Below, in pieces: positions 1 to 8,959 of a DNA stretch of 64,000 bases. The notes beneath the pieces are model-generated. The model saw only the letters and a list, made by a program, of their open reading frames with translations, was not told where the DNA came from and ran no database searches. The DNA is taken from the NCBI RefSeq assembly GCF_014283215.1, contig NZ_JACOMF010000006.1, forward strand, positions 143,505 through 207,504. Reading direction: 5' to 3'. A program made the position numbers and the translations under genes. The stretch comes from Siccirubricoccus deserti. Its GTDB lineage: Bacteria; Pseudomonadota; Alphaproteobacteria; Acetobacterales; Acetobacteraceae. How positions within the stretch are numbered: the first letter of the stretch is position 1; each line of letters starts with the position of its first letter.

Positions 1-304
1 AGATCATGCCGTTGACCGAGGAGGAGCCGCCAAGCGTCCGCCCCTGCACCGTGCTGATGCGCCGGCCACCGGTCATCTCCAGCGGCTCGGTCTTGAACTG
101 CCAGGTCACGCCCGGGTCGGCGAGGGTCTTGATGAAGCCGGCGGGGATATGGATGAAGGGGTTGCGGTCGGGCGGACCGGCTTCCAGCACGCAGACGGTG
201 GTGGTGCCGTCCTCGGTCAGCCGATTGGCGAGCACCGAGCCAGCGGCGCCGGAGCCGATGATGACATAGTCGAAGCTGTCGGCGCCTGGGTACCGGGCAT
301 TCAT
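1..304 (-). CDS. GMC family oxidoreductase, N-terminal part (truncated by window edge)
   Basis: This is the first 101 codons of an FAD-dependent glucose-methanol-choline oxidoreductase (choline/alcohol dehydrogenase type); the rest lies left of the window. The ATG is at 304-302 on the minus strand. Residues about 9-26 hold the FAD-binding Rossmann turn (FDYVIIGSGAAGSVLANRL), and residues about 90-101 hold GRTLGGSSSVNGM, the start of the first GMC signature. It is the last gene of a minus-strand run with the hydratase and CoA-transferase, so it probably oxidises an alcohol intermediate of the same catabolic route. The substrate cannot be told from this part. Confidence 0.85.
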   Translation of the reverse strand, partial: MNARYPGADSFDYVIIGSGAAGSVLANRLTEDGTTTVCVLEAGPPDRNPFIHIPAGFIKTLADPGVTWQFKTEPLEMTGGRRISTVQGRTLGGSSSVNGMI

Positions 305-323
305 TGCGATGCTTCCTGTGGAG

Positions 324-1109
324 TCAGCGGCCGAAGCGGGCGGACACCCTGCCGAGCACCCCGAAATCGGCGACGACAAGATCGTCGGCCTCGATTTCCA
401 GCGGGGTGGTGCAGGTGCCGGTGGTGATGACCTGCCCTTCCCGCAGCGCCACCCCATCCGCCGCCTGGGCATTGGCCAGCCAGGTCAGCGCCAGCCGCGG
501 GTCGCCCAGCACATTGGCGCCGAGCCCGGCCCGGGTGTAGCGCTCGCCGACCCGCACCTGCACCGGATGCGCGGCAAGATCGAGGTCGCGCCAGCCATCC
601 GGCGCCGGCGGGCCGAGGACGAAGTGACGGGCGCAGGCGTTGTCGGCGGCGATCTGCGCCTCGCCGGCGGAAGCGACATCGGTGAAGCGGCTGTCCGGCA
701 CCTCGACCGCCGGATGGAGCGTGGCGACGGCCGCCATCACCTCCTCCATGCCGTAGGGCTGGATGCGGGCCGGCAGGTCTCGGCCCAGGCGGAAGGCGAA
801 TTCCGGCTCCGCCAGCCGCATCGCATTGCCGGCGAGGGGCACGCTGCCCGTCTCCGCCACCACCATCTCCGCCAGGATGCGTCCGGCCACCGGGCCGGTG
901 AGGCCGATATGCGCCTGGCCGGCGGCGCTGGTGGCGGCGATCTTCCAGCCGTAGAGGGGCTGCGCGCTGCGGGCCTCGAACTGCGCCTGGATGGCATAGC
1001 CTTCGGCCCGAGTCGCCGGGCGCAGCGCCGCGGGCAGGCTGTCGATGCGGCTGCCCGCCTGCCAGTGCCGCCACAGCAGCGCGGCGGCGGTGGCGATATC
1101 CACCGGCAT
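324..1109 (-). CDS. 2-oxopent-4-enoate hydratase family protein (MhpD/FAA hydrolase fold)
   Basis: The 261-residue protein has the usual length of 2-hydroxypenta-2,4-dienoate hydratases, which add water to 2-oxo-4-enoic acids in aromatic meta-cleavage pathways. Visible landmarks are GWKIA with K56, an EPEF pair (E101, E103) and a VEVPD segment (E136), matching the metal-binding acidic residues of MhpD. Its start codon abuts the stop of the upstream CoA-transferase, so the two are co-transcribed and probably translationally coupled. No ring-cleavage dioxygenase is nearby, so a different 2-oxoacid substrate, or a decarboxylase role as in related family members, is possible. Confidence 0.82.
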   Translation of the reverse strand: MPVDIATAAALLWRHWQAGSRIDSLPAALRPATRAEGYAIQAQFEARSAQPLYGWKIAATSAAGQAHIGLTGPVAGRILAEMVVAETGSVPLAGNAMRLAEPEFAFRLGRDLPARIQPYGMEEVMAAVATLHPAVEVPDSRFTDVASAGEAQIAADNACARHFVLGPPAPDGWRDLDLAAHPVQVRVGERYTRAGLGANVLGDPRLALTWLANAQAADGVALREGQVITTGTCTTPLEIEADDLVVADFGVLGRVSARFGR

Positions 1110-2254
1110 CAGCCCTGGTCCAGCCAGGCGCGGATCTCGGCGCCATGCTCGTCGAGGTCGGGGGCGCGGCGGCGGATGCGCGCGGGCGTGTCGCTGAGGT
1201 GCACCGGCGACGCCAGCGCCCGCTGCGGCCCGAGCGCCGGATCGTCGTATTCGGTGATGACGCCGCGCGCCTCCGCCTGCGGGTGGCGCAGCGCCTCGTC
1301 ATAGCTCAGCACCGGCTCGGCGGGGATGCCGACGGCCTCGAATTGCGCCAGCCAATGGGCGCTGTCCTGCGTCGCCAAATACTCCTGCAGCAGCGGGATC
1401 AGCACGGCATTGTTCTTCACCCGCTGCGCATTGCTGGCGAAGCGCGGATCATCCGCCAGCGCCGGCTGGCCGATAATGCCGCAGAGGGCGCGCCAGAATT
1501 TCTCCTTGGAGGCGCCGAGGGTGATCCAGCCGTCCCGGGTGCGGAACACCCGGTAGGGCGCCGAGCCGCGATGCAGCTGGCCCAGCCGCTCCGGCTTCGT
1601 GCCCAGCGCCAGCACATGGGCCGCCTCATAGACGCCGAGCGACAGCCCGGCTTCCAGCAGCGACTGGTCGATGCGCTGGCCGCGCCCGGTGCGGTGCCGC
1701 GCCTGCAGCGCGCCGAGCACGGCGATGGCGGTGTACATGCCGGCGGTCACATCGGTGATGGCGATGGGCAGGCGATAGGGCTCGCCATCCGGCGGGCCGT
1801 TGCCGGCCATCAGCCCGGACATGCCCTGCGCCATCATGTCGAGCCCGCCATGCGTCGCCCAGGGCCCGGTCTGGCCGAAGCCGGAGATCGAGGCGTAGAT
1901 CAGCCGCGGGTTCTCCGCCTGCAACGCCTCCCATCCCAGACCGAGGCGATCCAGCGTGCCGGGGCGGAAATTCTCCAGCAGGACATCGGCGCGCAGCGCG
2001 AGGCGGCGCACCACGGCGAGGTCGTCCTTGGCCTTCAGGTCGAGCGCGATGCTGCGCTTGTTGCGGTTCCATACCGCGAAGGGCGCGCCGCGTCCCTCGA
2101 CGAAGGGCGGCATCCGGCGGGCGTCGTCGCCACCATCCGGACGCTCCACCTTGATGACGTCGGCGCCCATGTCGCCGAGCAGCATGGCGCAATAGGGGCC
2201 CGAGAGAAAATTGGTCAGGTCGAGGACGACCAGCCCATCCAGCGCCATCTCCAT
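1109..2254 (-). CDS. CaiB/BaiF (class III) CoA-transferase
   Basis: A 381-residue family III CoA-transferase, which moves CoA between acyl-CoA and a free carboxylic acid. The N-terminus LDGLVVLDLTNFLSGPYCA and the ADVIKVERPDGGD segment are family hallmarks; SISGFGQTGPW lies at 122-132. D139 in GGLDMMAQG matches the Asp that forms the acyl-enzyme intermediate. A longer reading frame exists, but ATG 2254 was chosen because GGGGAGG lies just upstream and the conserved N-terminus begins there. It heads the minus-strand operon with the hydratase and GMC oxidoreductase, and is divergent from the DUF4387/AtuA pair across about 110 bp. The acid substrate is unknown. Confidence 0.9.
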   Translation of the reverse strand: MEMALDGLVVLDLTNFLSGPYCAMLLGDMGADVIKVERPDGGDDARRMPPFVEGRGAPFAVWNRNKRSIALDLKAKDDLAVVRRLALRADVLLENFRPGTLDRLGLGWEALQAENPRLIYASISGFGQTGPWATHGGLDMMAQGMSGLMAGNGPPDGEPYRLPIAITDVTAGMYTAIAVLGALQARHRTGRGQRIDQSLLEAGLSLGVYEAAHVLALGTKPERLGQLHRGSAPYRVFRTRDGWITLGASKEKFWRALCGIIGQPALADDPRFASNAQRVKNNAVLIPLLQEYLATQDSAHWLAQFEAVGIPAEPVLSYDEALRHPQAEARGVITEYDDPALGPQRALASPVHLSDTPARIRRRAPDLDEHGAEIRAWLDQG

Positions 2255-2366
2255 CCGCCTTGCCTCCCCAATGGCGGAAGTAAAGCCCCGGCCGTGGCTG
2301 GCAGCAACCGCGGCTTGACCGGCCCGGACCGCAGCCGGACAGTCCCGCGCAAAGGGAGTGAAGGCC

Positions 2367-2678
2367 ATGGAAGCCAGAAGGCTGGTCGATCTTGCGCAAG
2401 TGATCCGCAGCAAGAACGCAGGACCGCTGCACCTGACGCTCGACATCATCTTCGCCGATGCCGAGGGCTTTGCCCTGGCCGCGCAATCTCCGGCGCTGGG
2501 GGCGGCGGCGATCGCCGGTCTCTATGGCGTGGCGCCGGCGACGGTGCAGGTGATTCCCTTCGCCGCGGCGAATGCCATCAAGGTGGTGCTGGACCGGCCG
2601 GTGGTGGCGGGCTCGCCCGGCGATGCCGATGTCTACGGCGCGCAGCAGCATCGGCCGCTGCTGAGGGTGGTGCTGTGA
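2367..2678 (+). CDS. DUF4387 domain protein (first copy)
   Basis: A 103-residue protein of the DUF4387 family, which is found next to or fused to AtuA proteins and has no established biochemistry. It carries the family signatures SKNAGP near residue 15 and DVYGAQQH near the C-terminus. ATG 2367 is preferred over an in-frame GTG at 2358 because GGAG sits 8 nt before the ATG. The stop overlaps the GTG start of the AtuA gene by 4 nt, so the two products are made together. A second, diverged copy lies at 8959-9270, where the gene order is reversed. Confidence 0.85.
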   Translation: MEARRLVDLAQVIRSKNAGPLHLTLDIIFADAEGFALAAQSPALGAAAIAGLYGVAPATVQVIPFAAANAIKVVLDRPVVAGSPGDADVYGAQQHRPLLRVVL

Positions 2679-4066
2679 GCGTCATCGCCCGGCTGCGCGA
2701 GGACGGCCCGCGCCCCGGCCAGCCGCTGCGGGTGCTGGCGGCCTCCGGCCAGCTCGGCAACGGCATTCCGGAGCCGGCGCTGCGCGCGGGGGTGGCGCGG
2801 CAGCCGCATGTGATCGGCTGCGACATGGGCTCGATCGACCCCGGCCCGTATTATCTCGGTGCCGGGCAGATGGCGACCTCGCCGGCGGTCACCCGGCGCG
2901 ACCTGCGGCTGGTGGTGCAGGCGGCGCGGCAGGCGAAGGTGCCGCTGCTGATCGGCAGCGCCGGCACCGCCGGGGCGGCGCCGCACCTGGCGGCGGTGCG
3001 GGAGATGCTGCATGGCATCCTGCGGGAGGACGGCCTGGCGCTGCGCGTCGCCGTCATCCACGCCGATATGGACCGCGCCTGGCTGAAGGCGATGGCGGCG
3101 GCAGGCCGGATGCGGCCGATCGGCGGCATCGGCGCGGCCACCGCGGCCGAGATCGACGGCGCCGCGCAGATCGTCGGCCAGATGGGCACCGAGGCTTTCC
3201 TGCGGGCGCTGGCGCTGGAGCCGGACATCATCCTCGCCGGCCGGGCCTGCGACACGGCGGTCTTCGCCGCGGTGCCGCTGCTGCTGGGCTATCCGCCGGC
3301 GGCGGCGACGCATATGGCGAAGATCATCGAATGCACCTCGCTCTGCTGTGTGCCGGGTGGCCGCGACGCCATACTCGGCACGCTGTACGGCGATGAATTC
3401 GAGCTGGAGAGCATGAACCCGGCGCGCGCCGCGACCCCGGTCTCGGTGGCGGCGCACAGCCTCTACGAGCAGGCTGACCCGTTGCAGGTGGCGGAGCCGG
3501 AAGGGGTGCTGAACCTCGCCGAGACGCGTTTCGCGGCGCTGGACGAGCGCCGGGTGCGGGTTGGCGGCGCGCGCTGGACGCCGGCGGTGCAGCCCAGCGT
3601 GAAGATCGAGGGCGCGAGCTGGTGCGGCGAGCGGGCGGTGATGCTCTCAGCCAGCTGCGACCCGAAGGTGATCGAGAATCGGAAGGCGATCCTCGCCGGT
3701 GTGCGCGGCATCGTCGCCGATATCCTGCCCGGCCAGGACTACGAGCTGCGGGCCCGGGTCTATGGCGCCGGCGCCTCCGGCCTGTTCCCTGGCATGGCGC
3801 CGCTGCCCGAGCCGGCGGAGGTGTTCTTCCTGCTGGAATGCATCGCCCCGACCGCCGAGCTGGCCAAGGCGGTGGTCGGCGTCGCCAAGCAGAATCTGTT
3901 GCACTTCGGCTTCCCTGGCCGGCTGTCCACCGGCGGGAACATCGCCTTTCCCTTCACCCCGCCGGAGCTGCCGGCCGGGCCGGCCTACCGATTCTCGCTC
4001 TATCACATCGCCGAATGCGACGATCTGGCCGCGGTCTTCCCGGTGGAGCTGGAAATCATGCGCTGA
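2675..4066 (+). CDS. AtuA family protein (acyclic terpene utilization family), first copy
   Basis: A 463-residue AtuA-family protein. The family is named from the Pseudomonas acyclic terpene (citronellol/geraniol) locus, but its reaction is not established. The start is the GTG overlapping the DUF4387 stop. The N-terminal glycine-rich stretch and the DPGPYYLG motif (about 55-62) are shared with the second copy at 7601-8959; so are the C-terminal segments GFPGRL and NIAFPF. The divergent CoA-transferase suggests work on acyl-CoA or acid intermediates. The assignment to terpene breakdown rests on the family name only and should not be taken as proven. Confidence 0.85.
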   Translation: MSVIARLREDGPRPGQPLRVLAASGQLGNGIPEPALRAGVARQPHVIGCDMGSIDPGPYYLGAGQMATSPAVTRRDLRLVVQAARQAKVPLLIGSAGTAGAAPHLAAVREMLHGILREDGLALRVAVIHADMDRAWLKAMAAAGRMRPIGGIGAATAAEIDGAAQIVGQMGTEAFLRALALEPDIILAGRACDTAVFAAVPLLLGYPPAAATHMAKIIECTSLCCVPGGRDAILGTLYGDEFELESMNPARAATPVSVAAHSLYEQADPLQVAEPEGVLNLAETRFAALDERRVRVGGARWTPAVQPSVKIEGASWCGERAVMLSASCDPKVIENRKAILAGVRGIVADILPGQDYELRARVYGAGASGLFPGMAPLPEPAEVFFLLECIAPTAELAKAVVGVAKQNLLHFGFPGRLSTGGNIAFPFTPPELPAGPAYRFSLYHIAECDDLAAVFPVELEIMR

Positions 4067-4069
4067 ACT

Positions 4070-4336
4070 CGCTGGCGGCAGGCCGCCGCCGCCGATCGAT
4101 GTGAGGTGCTGTTCGAGGCCGACCGGCGCGTCGAGCCTAGCGAGGCGGTGGGTGTCGTCGGCCTGAACGGCGCCGGCAAGACCACTCTGCTGCGGATGAT
4201 CTCCGGCCTGCTGCGGCCACGCTCTGGCAGCCTGCGCTGCGGTGGGCAGGACCTGGCCATGCTGCCTGCGCTTATTCCCGGGCCACGCGGAGGCATTTCG
4301 AGCAGCGCCGCGACCACGTGTTCGAGATGTATAGGA
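4070..4336 (+). pseudogene. ABC transporter ATPase remnant (LivF-like, N-terminal part)
   Basis: One frame reads VGVVGLNGAGKTTLLRMISG followed by a GQDLAMLPA-like stretch, which is the Walker A and following region of a branched-chain amino acid type ABC ATPase. The signature motif, Walker B and all downstream parts are absent. A shifted frame nearer the end (RRDHVFEMYR, about 4305-4335) resembles a later LivF segment, suggesting internal deletion plus frameshift. It lies between the AtuA stop and the convergent MFS stop. It is a decayed fragment, not a working gene. Confidence 0.7.
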
Positions 4337-4340
4337 CGGG

Positions 4341-5894
4341 TCACGCCGGCTTGGCGCGCCGCCGCGTCGCCAACGCCGGCAGCACCGCCAGGGCGCAGGC
4401 GATGGACACCCAAAGGAAGCTGTCGCGGAAGGCCAGCATGCTGGACTGCGCCTGCAGGGTACGTGAGAGGAAGTTATAGGCTCCGGCCAGCCGCTCGGTC
4501 TCCGGCACGCCATCCTGGGCCAACAGTCCCTGGGTCAGGCGGAGGAATTCCTGGGTGCCGGAGTTGCCGGGATTCTGGGTCGGCGTCAGCGATTGCGCAT
4601 GCAACTCGGTATGCTGCTCCAGCACCACGGAGAGCAGGTTCACCCCCAGCGCACCGCCGAACTGTCGGGCGAAATTGATCCCGCCCGCGCCCTGGCCGAG
4701 GAAGCGCGGCGGCAGCGCCCGCAGCGCCCCGGCATTCATCGAGGGCATGGTAAGCCCGAGCCCGATGCGCCCGACCATGATCCACAGCGCCATGGTCCAG
4801 AAGGGCGTATCGGTATCGACGCCGCGCAGCAGCCAGCAGGACAGCGCGAACAGCAACAGGCCGGCCACCACCGGCTGCCAGACCGGAATCCGGTCGGCCA
4901 GCCTTCCGGCGATGGGGAAGACCACCACCATGATCAGCCCCGCCGGCATCAGCACCAGCCCTGCCCGCGTCGCGGTGTAGCCCTGGATGGTCTGAACGAA
5001 GAGGGGGATGAGATAGGTAGTGCCGAAGATGCTGGCGCCGTAGACCAGCGCCACCGCGAAGGCGGCGGCGAAGCCGCGGTTGGCGAAGACTCGCGGGTTC
5101 ATCAGCGGCGCCGGCGTGCGCATCTCCCAGCCCAGGAACAGTGCGGCGGCCAGGCCGGCGAGGCCGAGCTCGACCAGCACGCGGTTCGACCCCCAGCCCT
5201 CGCGCTGGCCGCTGGACAGGCCGGTGAACAGCGCCAGCAGCGCGACCAGCAGCAGCGCGAAGCCGGGCGCGTCGAACCGCCGCCGCGGCCCATCCTCGGC
5301 ACGGTCCGGCATGAACACCATGGCCAGGGCGACACCGATCAGCGCCGGCGGGACGGAGAGGAAGAACACGCTCCGCCAGCCGTAATTATCCACCATGACG
5401 CCGCCGAGCGTCGGCCCCAGTGCTGGCGCCAGGACGATGCCGACCGCGGCGATGCCCATGGCGGAGCCGCGCTTCTCCGGCGGGAAGACCTGGAAGATGA
5501 TCTGGGTGCCGAGCGGCTGCATCATCCCGGCCGACGCACCCTGCAGGATGCGCCCGAGGATCAGCAGGCCCTCATTCGGCGCGAAGCCGGAAACGACGGA
5601 GCCGGTCAGGAAGATCACCACCGCCCCGGCATAGGTGGCGCGGTAGCCGAAGCTTTCGGTGAACCAGGCGTTCAGCAGCATGGTGCCGGTGACGGCGGCG
5701 AGGAAGCCGGTGGAGAGAAGCTGCGCATGGTCCTGGCCGATGCCGAAGGCGCCCATCACATCCGGCAGCGCGACATTGACGATGGTGGAGGCAAGGATGG
5801 TCGAGAGCGTGCCGATGATGGCGGTGATGGTGACCAGCCAGCGGTAGGATGGGCCGAAGCGCTTGCCGAGCGTCTCCAGCGTCCGCTCACTCAA
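4341..5894 (-). CDS. DHA2-family multidrug MFS transporter (EmrB-like)
   Basis: A 517-residue drug:proton antiporter of the 14-helix DHA2 family, acting in the inner membrane. Hydrophobic helices span the length. Visible family motifs are QGASAGMMQPLG (about 118-129) and the antiporter motif LAPALGPTLGG (about 155-165). The start overlaps the end of the hlyD-type gene by 8 nt, so it is the last gene of a marR-hlyD-MFS operon. Together with the adaptor it would export toxic organics across both membranes with an outer-membrane channel encoded elsewhere. The substrate is unknown. Confidence 0.92.
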   Translation of the reverse strand: MSERTLETLGKRFGPSYRWLVTITAIIGTLSTILASTIVNVALPDVMGAFGIGQDHAQLLSTGFLAAVTGTMLLNAWFTESFGYRATYAGAVVIFLTGSVVSGFAPNEGLLILGRILQGASAGMMQPLGTQIIFQVFPPEKRGSAMGIAAVGIVLAPALGPTLGGVMVDNYGWRSVFFLSVPPALIGVALAMVFMPDRAEDGPRRRFDAPGFALLLVALLALFTGLSSGQREGWGSNRVLVELGLAGLAAALFLGWEMRTPAPLMNPRVFANRGFAAAFAVALVYGASIFGTTYLIPLFVQTIQGYTATRAGLVLMPAGLIMVVVFPIAGRLADRIPVWQPVVAGLLLFALSCWLLRGVDTDTPFWTMALWIMVGRIGLGLTMPSMNAGALRALPPRFLGQGAGGINFARQFGGALGVNLLSVVLEQHTELHAQSLTPTQNPGNSGTQEFLRLTQGLLAQDGVPETERLAGAYNFLSRTLQAQSSMLAFRDSFLWVSIACALAVLPALATRRRAKPA

Positions 5895-7023
5895 TGGCGC
5901 TGGCCTCGACCTGCACCATCATCCCGGGCCGCAGCAGGCCAGGCTCCGGCGCCGGACGCAACGCGATCCGCACCGGCAGGCGCTGGGTGATCTTGGTGAA
6001 ATTGCCCGAAGGGTTGGGGCTCGGCAGCAGGGCGAATTCGCTGGTGGCGGCGCTGGCGACGCGTTCCACCACCCCGTCGAAGCGCCGGCCGGGCAGCGCA
6101 TCCACCGTGACCCGCACCGCCGTGCCGGGACGGAACCAGCGGATCTCGGTCTCCTTCACATTCGCCTCCACCCGCACCCGCGTCGGGTCGTGCAGCATCA
6201 GCACCCGCTGGCCGGCGGCGACATACTCGCCGGGGTCGATGAACACCCGGTCGATGCTGCCGTCGAAGGGCATCAGGATGCTGCGGTCGCGCAGGTCGAG
6301 CGCGGCGCGGTCGCGCTGCGCCGCCAGCTCGCGCGCCTGCGGCTCCAGCGATTCGATCTGGCGGCGCAGCACCCTCAGCTCCTCCCGCGCTGCCGTCGCG
6401 GCGGCGATCTGTGCCTCGGCATTGAGGATCTCGGCGGTGGCGCCCAGCACCTTCTGTCGCGCCGCATCCAGCAGGCTGCGGGTCTGGTCGTGGCGCTGCC
6501 GCGTGCCGCTGCCGCTAGCCATGAGCTGCATGGCGCGGCCGTACTCGGCCTCGGCGAAGACCCGCTCGGCCTCGGCGGCGGGCAGGGCGGCGCGGGCCAC
6601 CTCCAGCTTCGCGCGGCTGCCGGCCTCGGCGCTGCTGGTCTGCAGGTCGACCATCGCCAGCCGCGCCTCCAGCTCGGCCCGCCTTGCGTCGACGCTGGCC
6701 AGCCGGGCTTCCAGCTCACGCAGCATGATTTCCGATTCGCGGCTATCGATGCGCACCAGCAGGCTGCCCCGGCTGGCGATGTCACCGGCGATGACCCGCA
6801 CCTCGGCGACCCAGCCCGGGACGCGGGAGGAGACGGTGATCATGTCGGCGGCCACCCGGGCGTCATCGACGAAGACCAGGGTGACGAAGCGGTGGATGAA
6901 CCAGGCGGCACCGGCGGAGGTCGCCAGCAATGCCGCCACCAGCCCCAGCAGCCGCAGCCGCCGCGCCAGGCCGCGATCGGGCGCGAACAGCTTGCGGGCA
7001 GCGCTAGGCTGGCCGATGTCCAT
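5887..7023 (-). CDS. HlyD/EmrA-family periplasmic adaptor
   Basis: A 378-residue membrane fusion protein that links an inner-membrane pump to an outer-membrane channel. A single N-terminal membrane helix (about 22-46) is followed by the first half of the lipoyl domain, a long Ala/Glu/Arg-rich coiled coil (about 105-210), the second lipoyl half (MPFDGSIDRVFIDPGEYV) and a beta-barrel region (VRVEANVKETEIRWF). It overlaps marR upstream by 20 nt and the MFS gene downstream by 8 nt, which shows a single polycistronic message. It is the partner of the adjacent EmrB-like transporter. Confidence 0.92.
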   Translation of the reverse strand: MDIGQPSAARKLFAPDRGLARRLRLLGLVAALLATSAGAAWFIHRFVTLVFVDDARVAADMITVSSRVPGWVAEVRVIAGDIASRGSLLVRIDSRESEIMLRELEARLASVDARRAELEARLAMVDLQTSSAEAGSRAKLEVARAALPAAEAERVFAEAEYGRAMQLMASGSGTRQRHDQTRSLLDAARQKVLGATAEILNAEAQIAAATAAREELRVLRRQIESLEPQARELAAQRDRAALDLRDRSILMPFDGSIDRVFIDPGEYVAAGQRVLMLHDPTRVRVEANVKETEIRWFRPGTAVRVTVDALPGRRFDGVVERVASAATSEFALLPSPNPSGNFTKITQRLPVRIALRPAPEPGLLRPGMMVQVEASAIE

Positions 7024-7498
7024 CGGGATCCTCCTTGGGGCCCGGGTCCGGCGGCGGCGCCAACCCGACGAGGATGCGCTCCAGCACGGCGAGGCAGGCG
7101 GCGAGCTCGGCTTCCGGAATGGCCGCCATGATCTCCGCCCGCACCTGGGTCGCCGCGCCTTCGATCCGGTGGATCAGCGGGCCGGCCTTGTCGGTCAGGT
7201 GCAGGGTCTTGGCGCGGCGGTCGAGTGCTGATTCGCGCCGTTCGACCAGCGCCTCCGCCTCCAGCCAATCCAGCGTGCGGACCAGCGTCGGCCCCTCGAT
7301 CGACAGCAGGGCCGCGAGCTGCTTCTGGGTCAGCCCATTGCCGCCGCGCGACAGCGTCAGCAGCGCCAGCCAGCGTGCCTCGGTCAGCCCGTATTCGGCG
7401 ATGCGCGCGTCCAGCCGCGCCCGCCAGCGCCGCGAGATCTGCGCTATCGTGATGCCGATGCGCCATTGGGTATGGGCGAGGGAGGAACCGTCCCGCAT
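7004..7498 (-). CDS. MarR-family transcriptional regulator of the efflux operon
   Basis: A 164-residue winged-helix regulator. The core (about 35-115) contains LTEARWLALLTLSRGG, LTQKQLAALLSIEGPTLVRTLDWLE (recognition helix region) and DRRAKTLHLTDKAG (the wing), as in MarR/SlyA proteins. It is the first gene of the marR-hlyD-MFS operon and is divergent from the second AtuA gene. The usual role would be repression of its own operon, relieved by a phenolic or drug-like ligand. A 22-bp imperfect palindrome lies in the divergent gap and is a likely operator. The start has no clear ribosome site and could lie a few codons inside. Confidence 0.88.
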   Translation of the reverse strand: MRDGSSLAHTQWRIGITIAQISRRWRARLDARIAEYGLTEARWLALLTLSRGGNGLTQKQLAALLSIEGPTLVRTLDWLEAEALVERRESALDRRAKTLHLTDKAGPLIHRIEGAATQVRAEIMAAIPEAELAACLAVLERILVGLAPPPDPGPKEDPDGHRPA

Positions 7499-7521
7499 CC
7501 GGCTACAGTAGGATGCCAGCG

Positions 7522-7543
7522 AATAGCTAGGAAGCTAGATATT
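7522..7543. promoter_or_regulatory. Imperfect palindrome, candidate MarR operator
   Basis: The 22-bp site AATAGCTAG-GAAG-CTAGATATT has 9-bp arms with one mismatch around a 4-bp centre. It is AT-rich in a GC-rich setting and sits 24 bp before the marR start and 58 bp before the AtuA start. The size and position fit a MarR dimer site controlling one or both divergent transcripts. Binding is inferred. Confidence 0.5.
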
Positions 7544-7600
7544 GGGGGCTTACCAGCCGGCGCCGCCGGACGCAGGATGGGGGCAGGGGAGGGCAGGTTG

Positions 7601-8959
7601 ATGCGCGAATTCCGCATGGTGTCGGTCAGCGGCATCCTGGGCTACGGCTATCCGGAGGCGTCGCTGGATGCGGCGGTGGCGCGTGGCATCGACATGATCG
7701 GCTGCGACGGCGGCAGCAGCGACCCCGGCCCCTACTACCTCGGCAGCGGCAAGCCCTTTGTCTCGCTGCGGGCGATGAGGCGCGACCTGCGGCTGATGCT
7801 GCGGGCCGCCATCCGCAGCAAGGTGCCGATGGTGGTCGGCACCGCCGGCGGCGCCGGCGGCGCGCCGCATCTGCAGCTGGTGGCGCAGATGGTCCGCGAC
7901 ATCGCGCGGGAGGAAGGGCTGCATTTCAACCTCGCCCTGATCCATGCCGAGCAGGACAAGGCGAAGATTGCCTCCCGCATCCGTGAAGGCCGCACCGCGC
8001 CGCTCGGCCGCATGGCCCCGCTGGACGAGGCGACGGTGCAGCGCGCCACCCGCATCGTCGGCATGTGCGGGCCGGAGCCCTACATGCGGGCGCTGGACCA
8101 GGGCGCGCAGGTGGTGATCGGTGGCCGCAGCAGCGACCCGGCGCCCTTCGCCGCAAATGCCATGCGGGCGCAGCTTCCTCCGGGGCCGGCGTGGTACGCC
8201 GGCAAGATGCTGGAATGCGGCGCCGCGCCCGCGCTGCCGAAGGGCCCGGATTGCCTGCATGTGATCGTGCGCGAGGATGGGGTGATCTGCGAGCCGATGG
8301 GCGACCGCGCCTGCACCCCGATGTCGGTCGCCAATCATTCGCTGCACGAGAATGCCTCCCCGGTCCGCCATGTCGAACCGGGTGGGGTGCTCGACACCAG
8401 CGACTGCCGCTTCGAGGCGGTCTCGCCCAAGGCGACGCTCGTCACCGGCATGCGCTGGACTCCAGCCGAGACCTATACGGTGAAGCTGGAGGCGGCGGAG
8501 ATGCTGGGTCATCGTGCCATCACCATCTGCGGCACCCGCGACCCGGTGCTGATCGGCCAGCTCGACCATTTCCTCGACCTGGTGCGGGGGCTGGTGGCGG
8601 GGAAGGCGCGCGACCTCGACATCGCGCCGGAGGATTACCGGCTGACCATCCACAGCTACGGCGCCAATGGCGTGATGGCGGGGCGGGAGCCGGTGCGTGA
8701 GGTGCGTGGCCACGAGATCGGCTTCCTGGTCGATGTCATCGGCCGCGACGCCGACATCGCCGGCGCGGTCATCGCGCTCGCCCGCACCAGCATGCTGCAC
8801 AGCGACTTCCCCGGCAGGCTGTGCAAGGAGGGCAACATGGCCTTCCCCTTCTCGCCGAGCGACCTGGCGGCGGGGGAGGTGTATCGCTTCAGCATGTCGC
8901 ATGTCGTCATGCCCGACGATCCCTACGAGATGTTCCCGATCGAGCATGAGGTGGTGTGA
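7601..8959 (+). CDS. AtuA family protein (second copy)
   Basis: A 452-residue AtuA-family protein paralogous to the one at 2675-4066. It shares the IGCD.GS.DPGPYYLG block (33-48), the DxxxAxxGGR/A-type mid region and the C-terminal DFPGRL and NMAFPF blocks. ATG 7601 was chosen because GGGGAGGG lies 7 nt upstream; longer in-frame extensions run through the palindromic regulatory gap. Its TGA overlaps the ATG of the DUF4387 gene, and a crotonase gene follows in the same coupled series. The chemistry is unknown; the neighbours suggest acyl-CoA metabolism. Confidence 0.85.
   Translation: MREFRMVSVSGILGYGYPEASLDAAVARGIDMIGCDGGSSDPGPYYLGSGKPFVSLRAMRRDLRLMLRAAIRSKVPMVVGTAGGAGGAPHLQLVAQMVRDIAREEGLHFNLALIHAEQDKAKIASRIREGRTAPLGRMAPLDEATVQRATRIVGMCGPEPYMRALDQGAQVVIGGRSSDPAPFAANAMRAQLPPGPAWYAGKMLECGAAPALPKGPDCLHVIVREDGVICEPMGDRACTPMSVANHSLHENASPVRHVEPGGVLDTSDCRFEAVSPKATLVTGMRWTPAETYTVKLEAAEMLGHRAITICGTRDPVLIGQLDHFLDLVRGLVAGKARDLDIAPEDYRLTIHSYGANGVMAGREPVREVRGHEIGFLVDVIGRDADIAGAVIALARTSMLHSDFPGRLCKEGNMAFPFSPSDLAAGEVYRFSMSHVVMPDDPYEMFPIEHEVV

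Noticed and set aside
1145..2674. Plus-strand extension of the first AtuA frame across the CoA-transferase
   Set aside because: The extension is antisense to a well-supported CoA-transferase; the AtuA homology starts only at GTG 2675.
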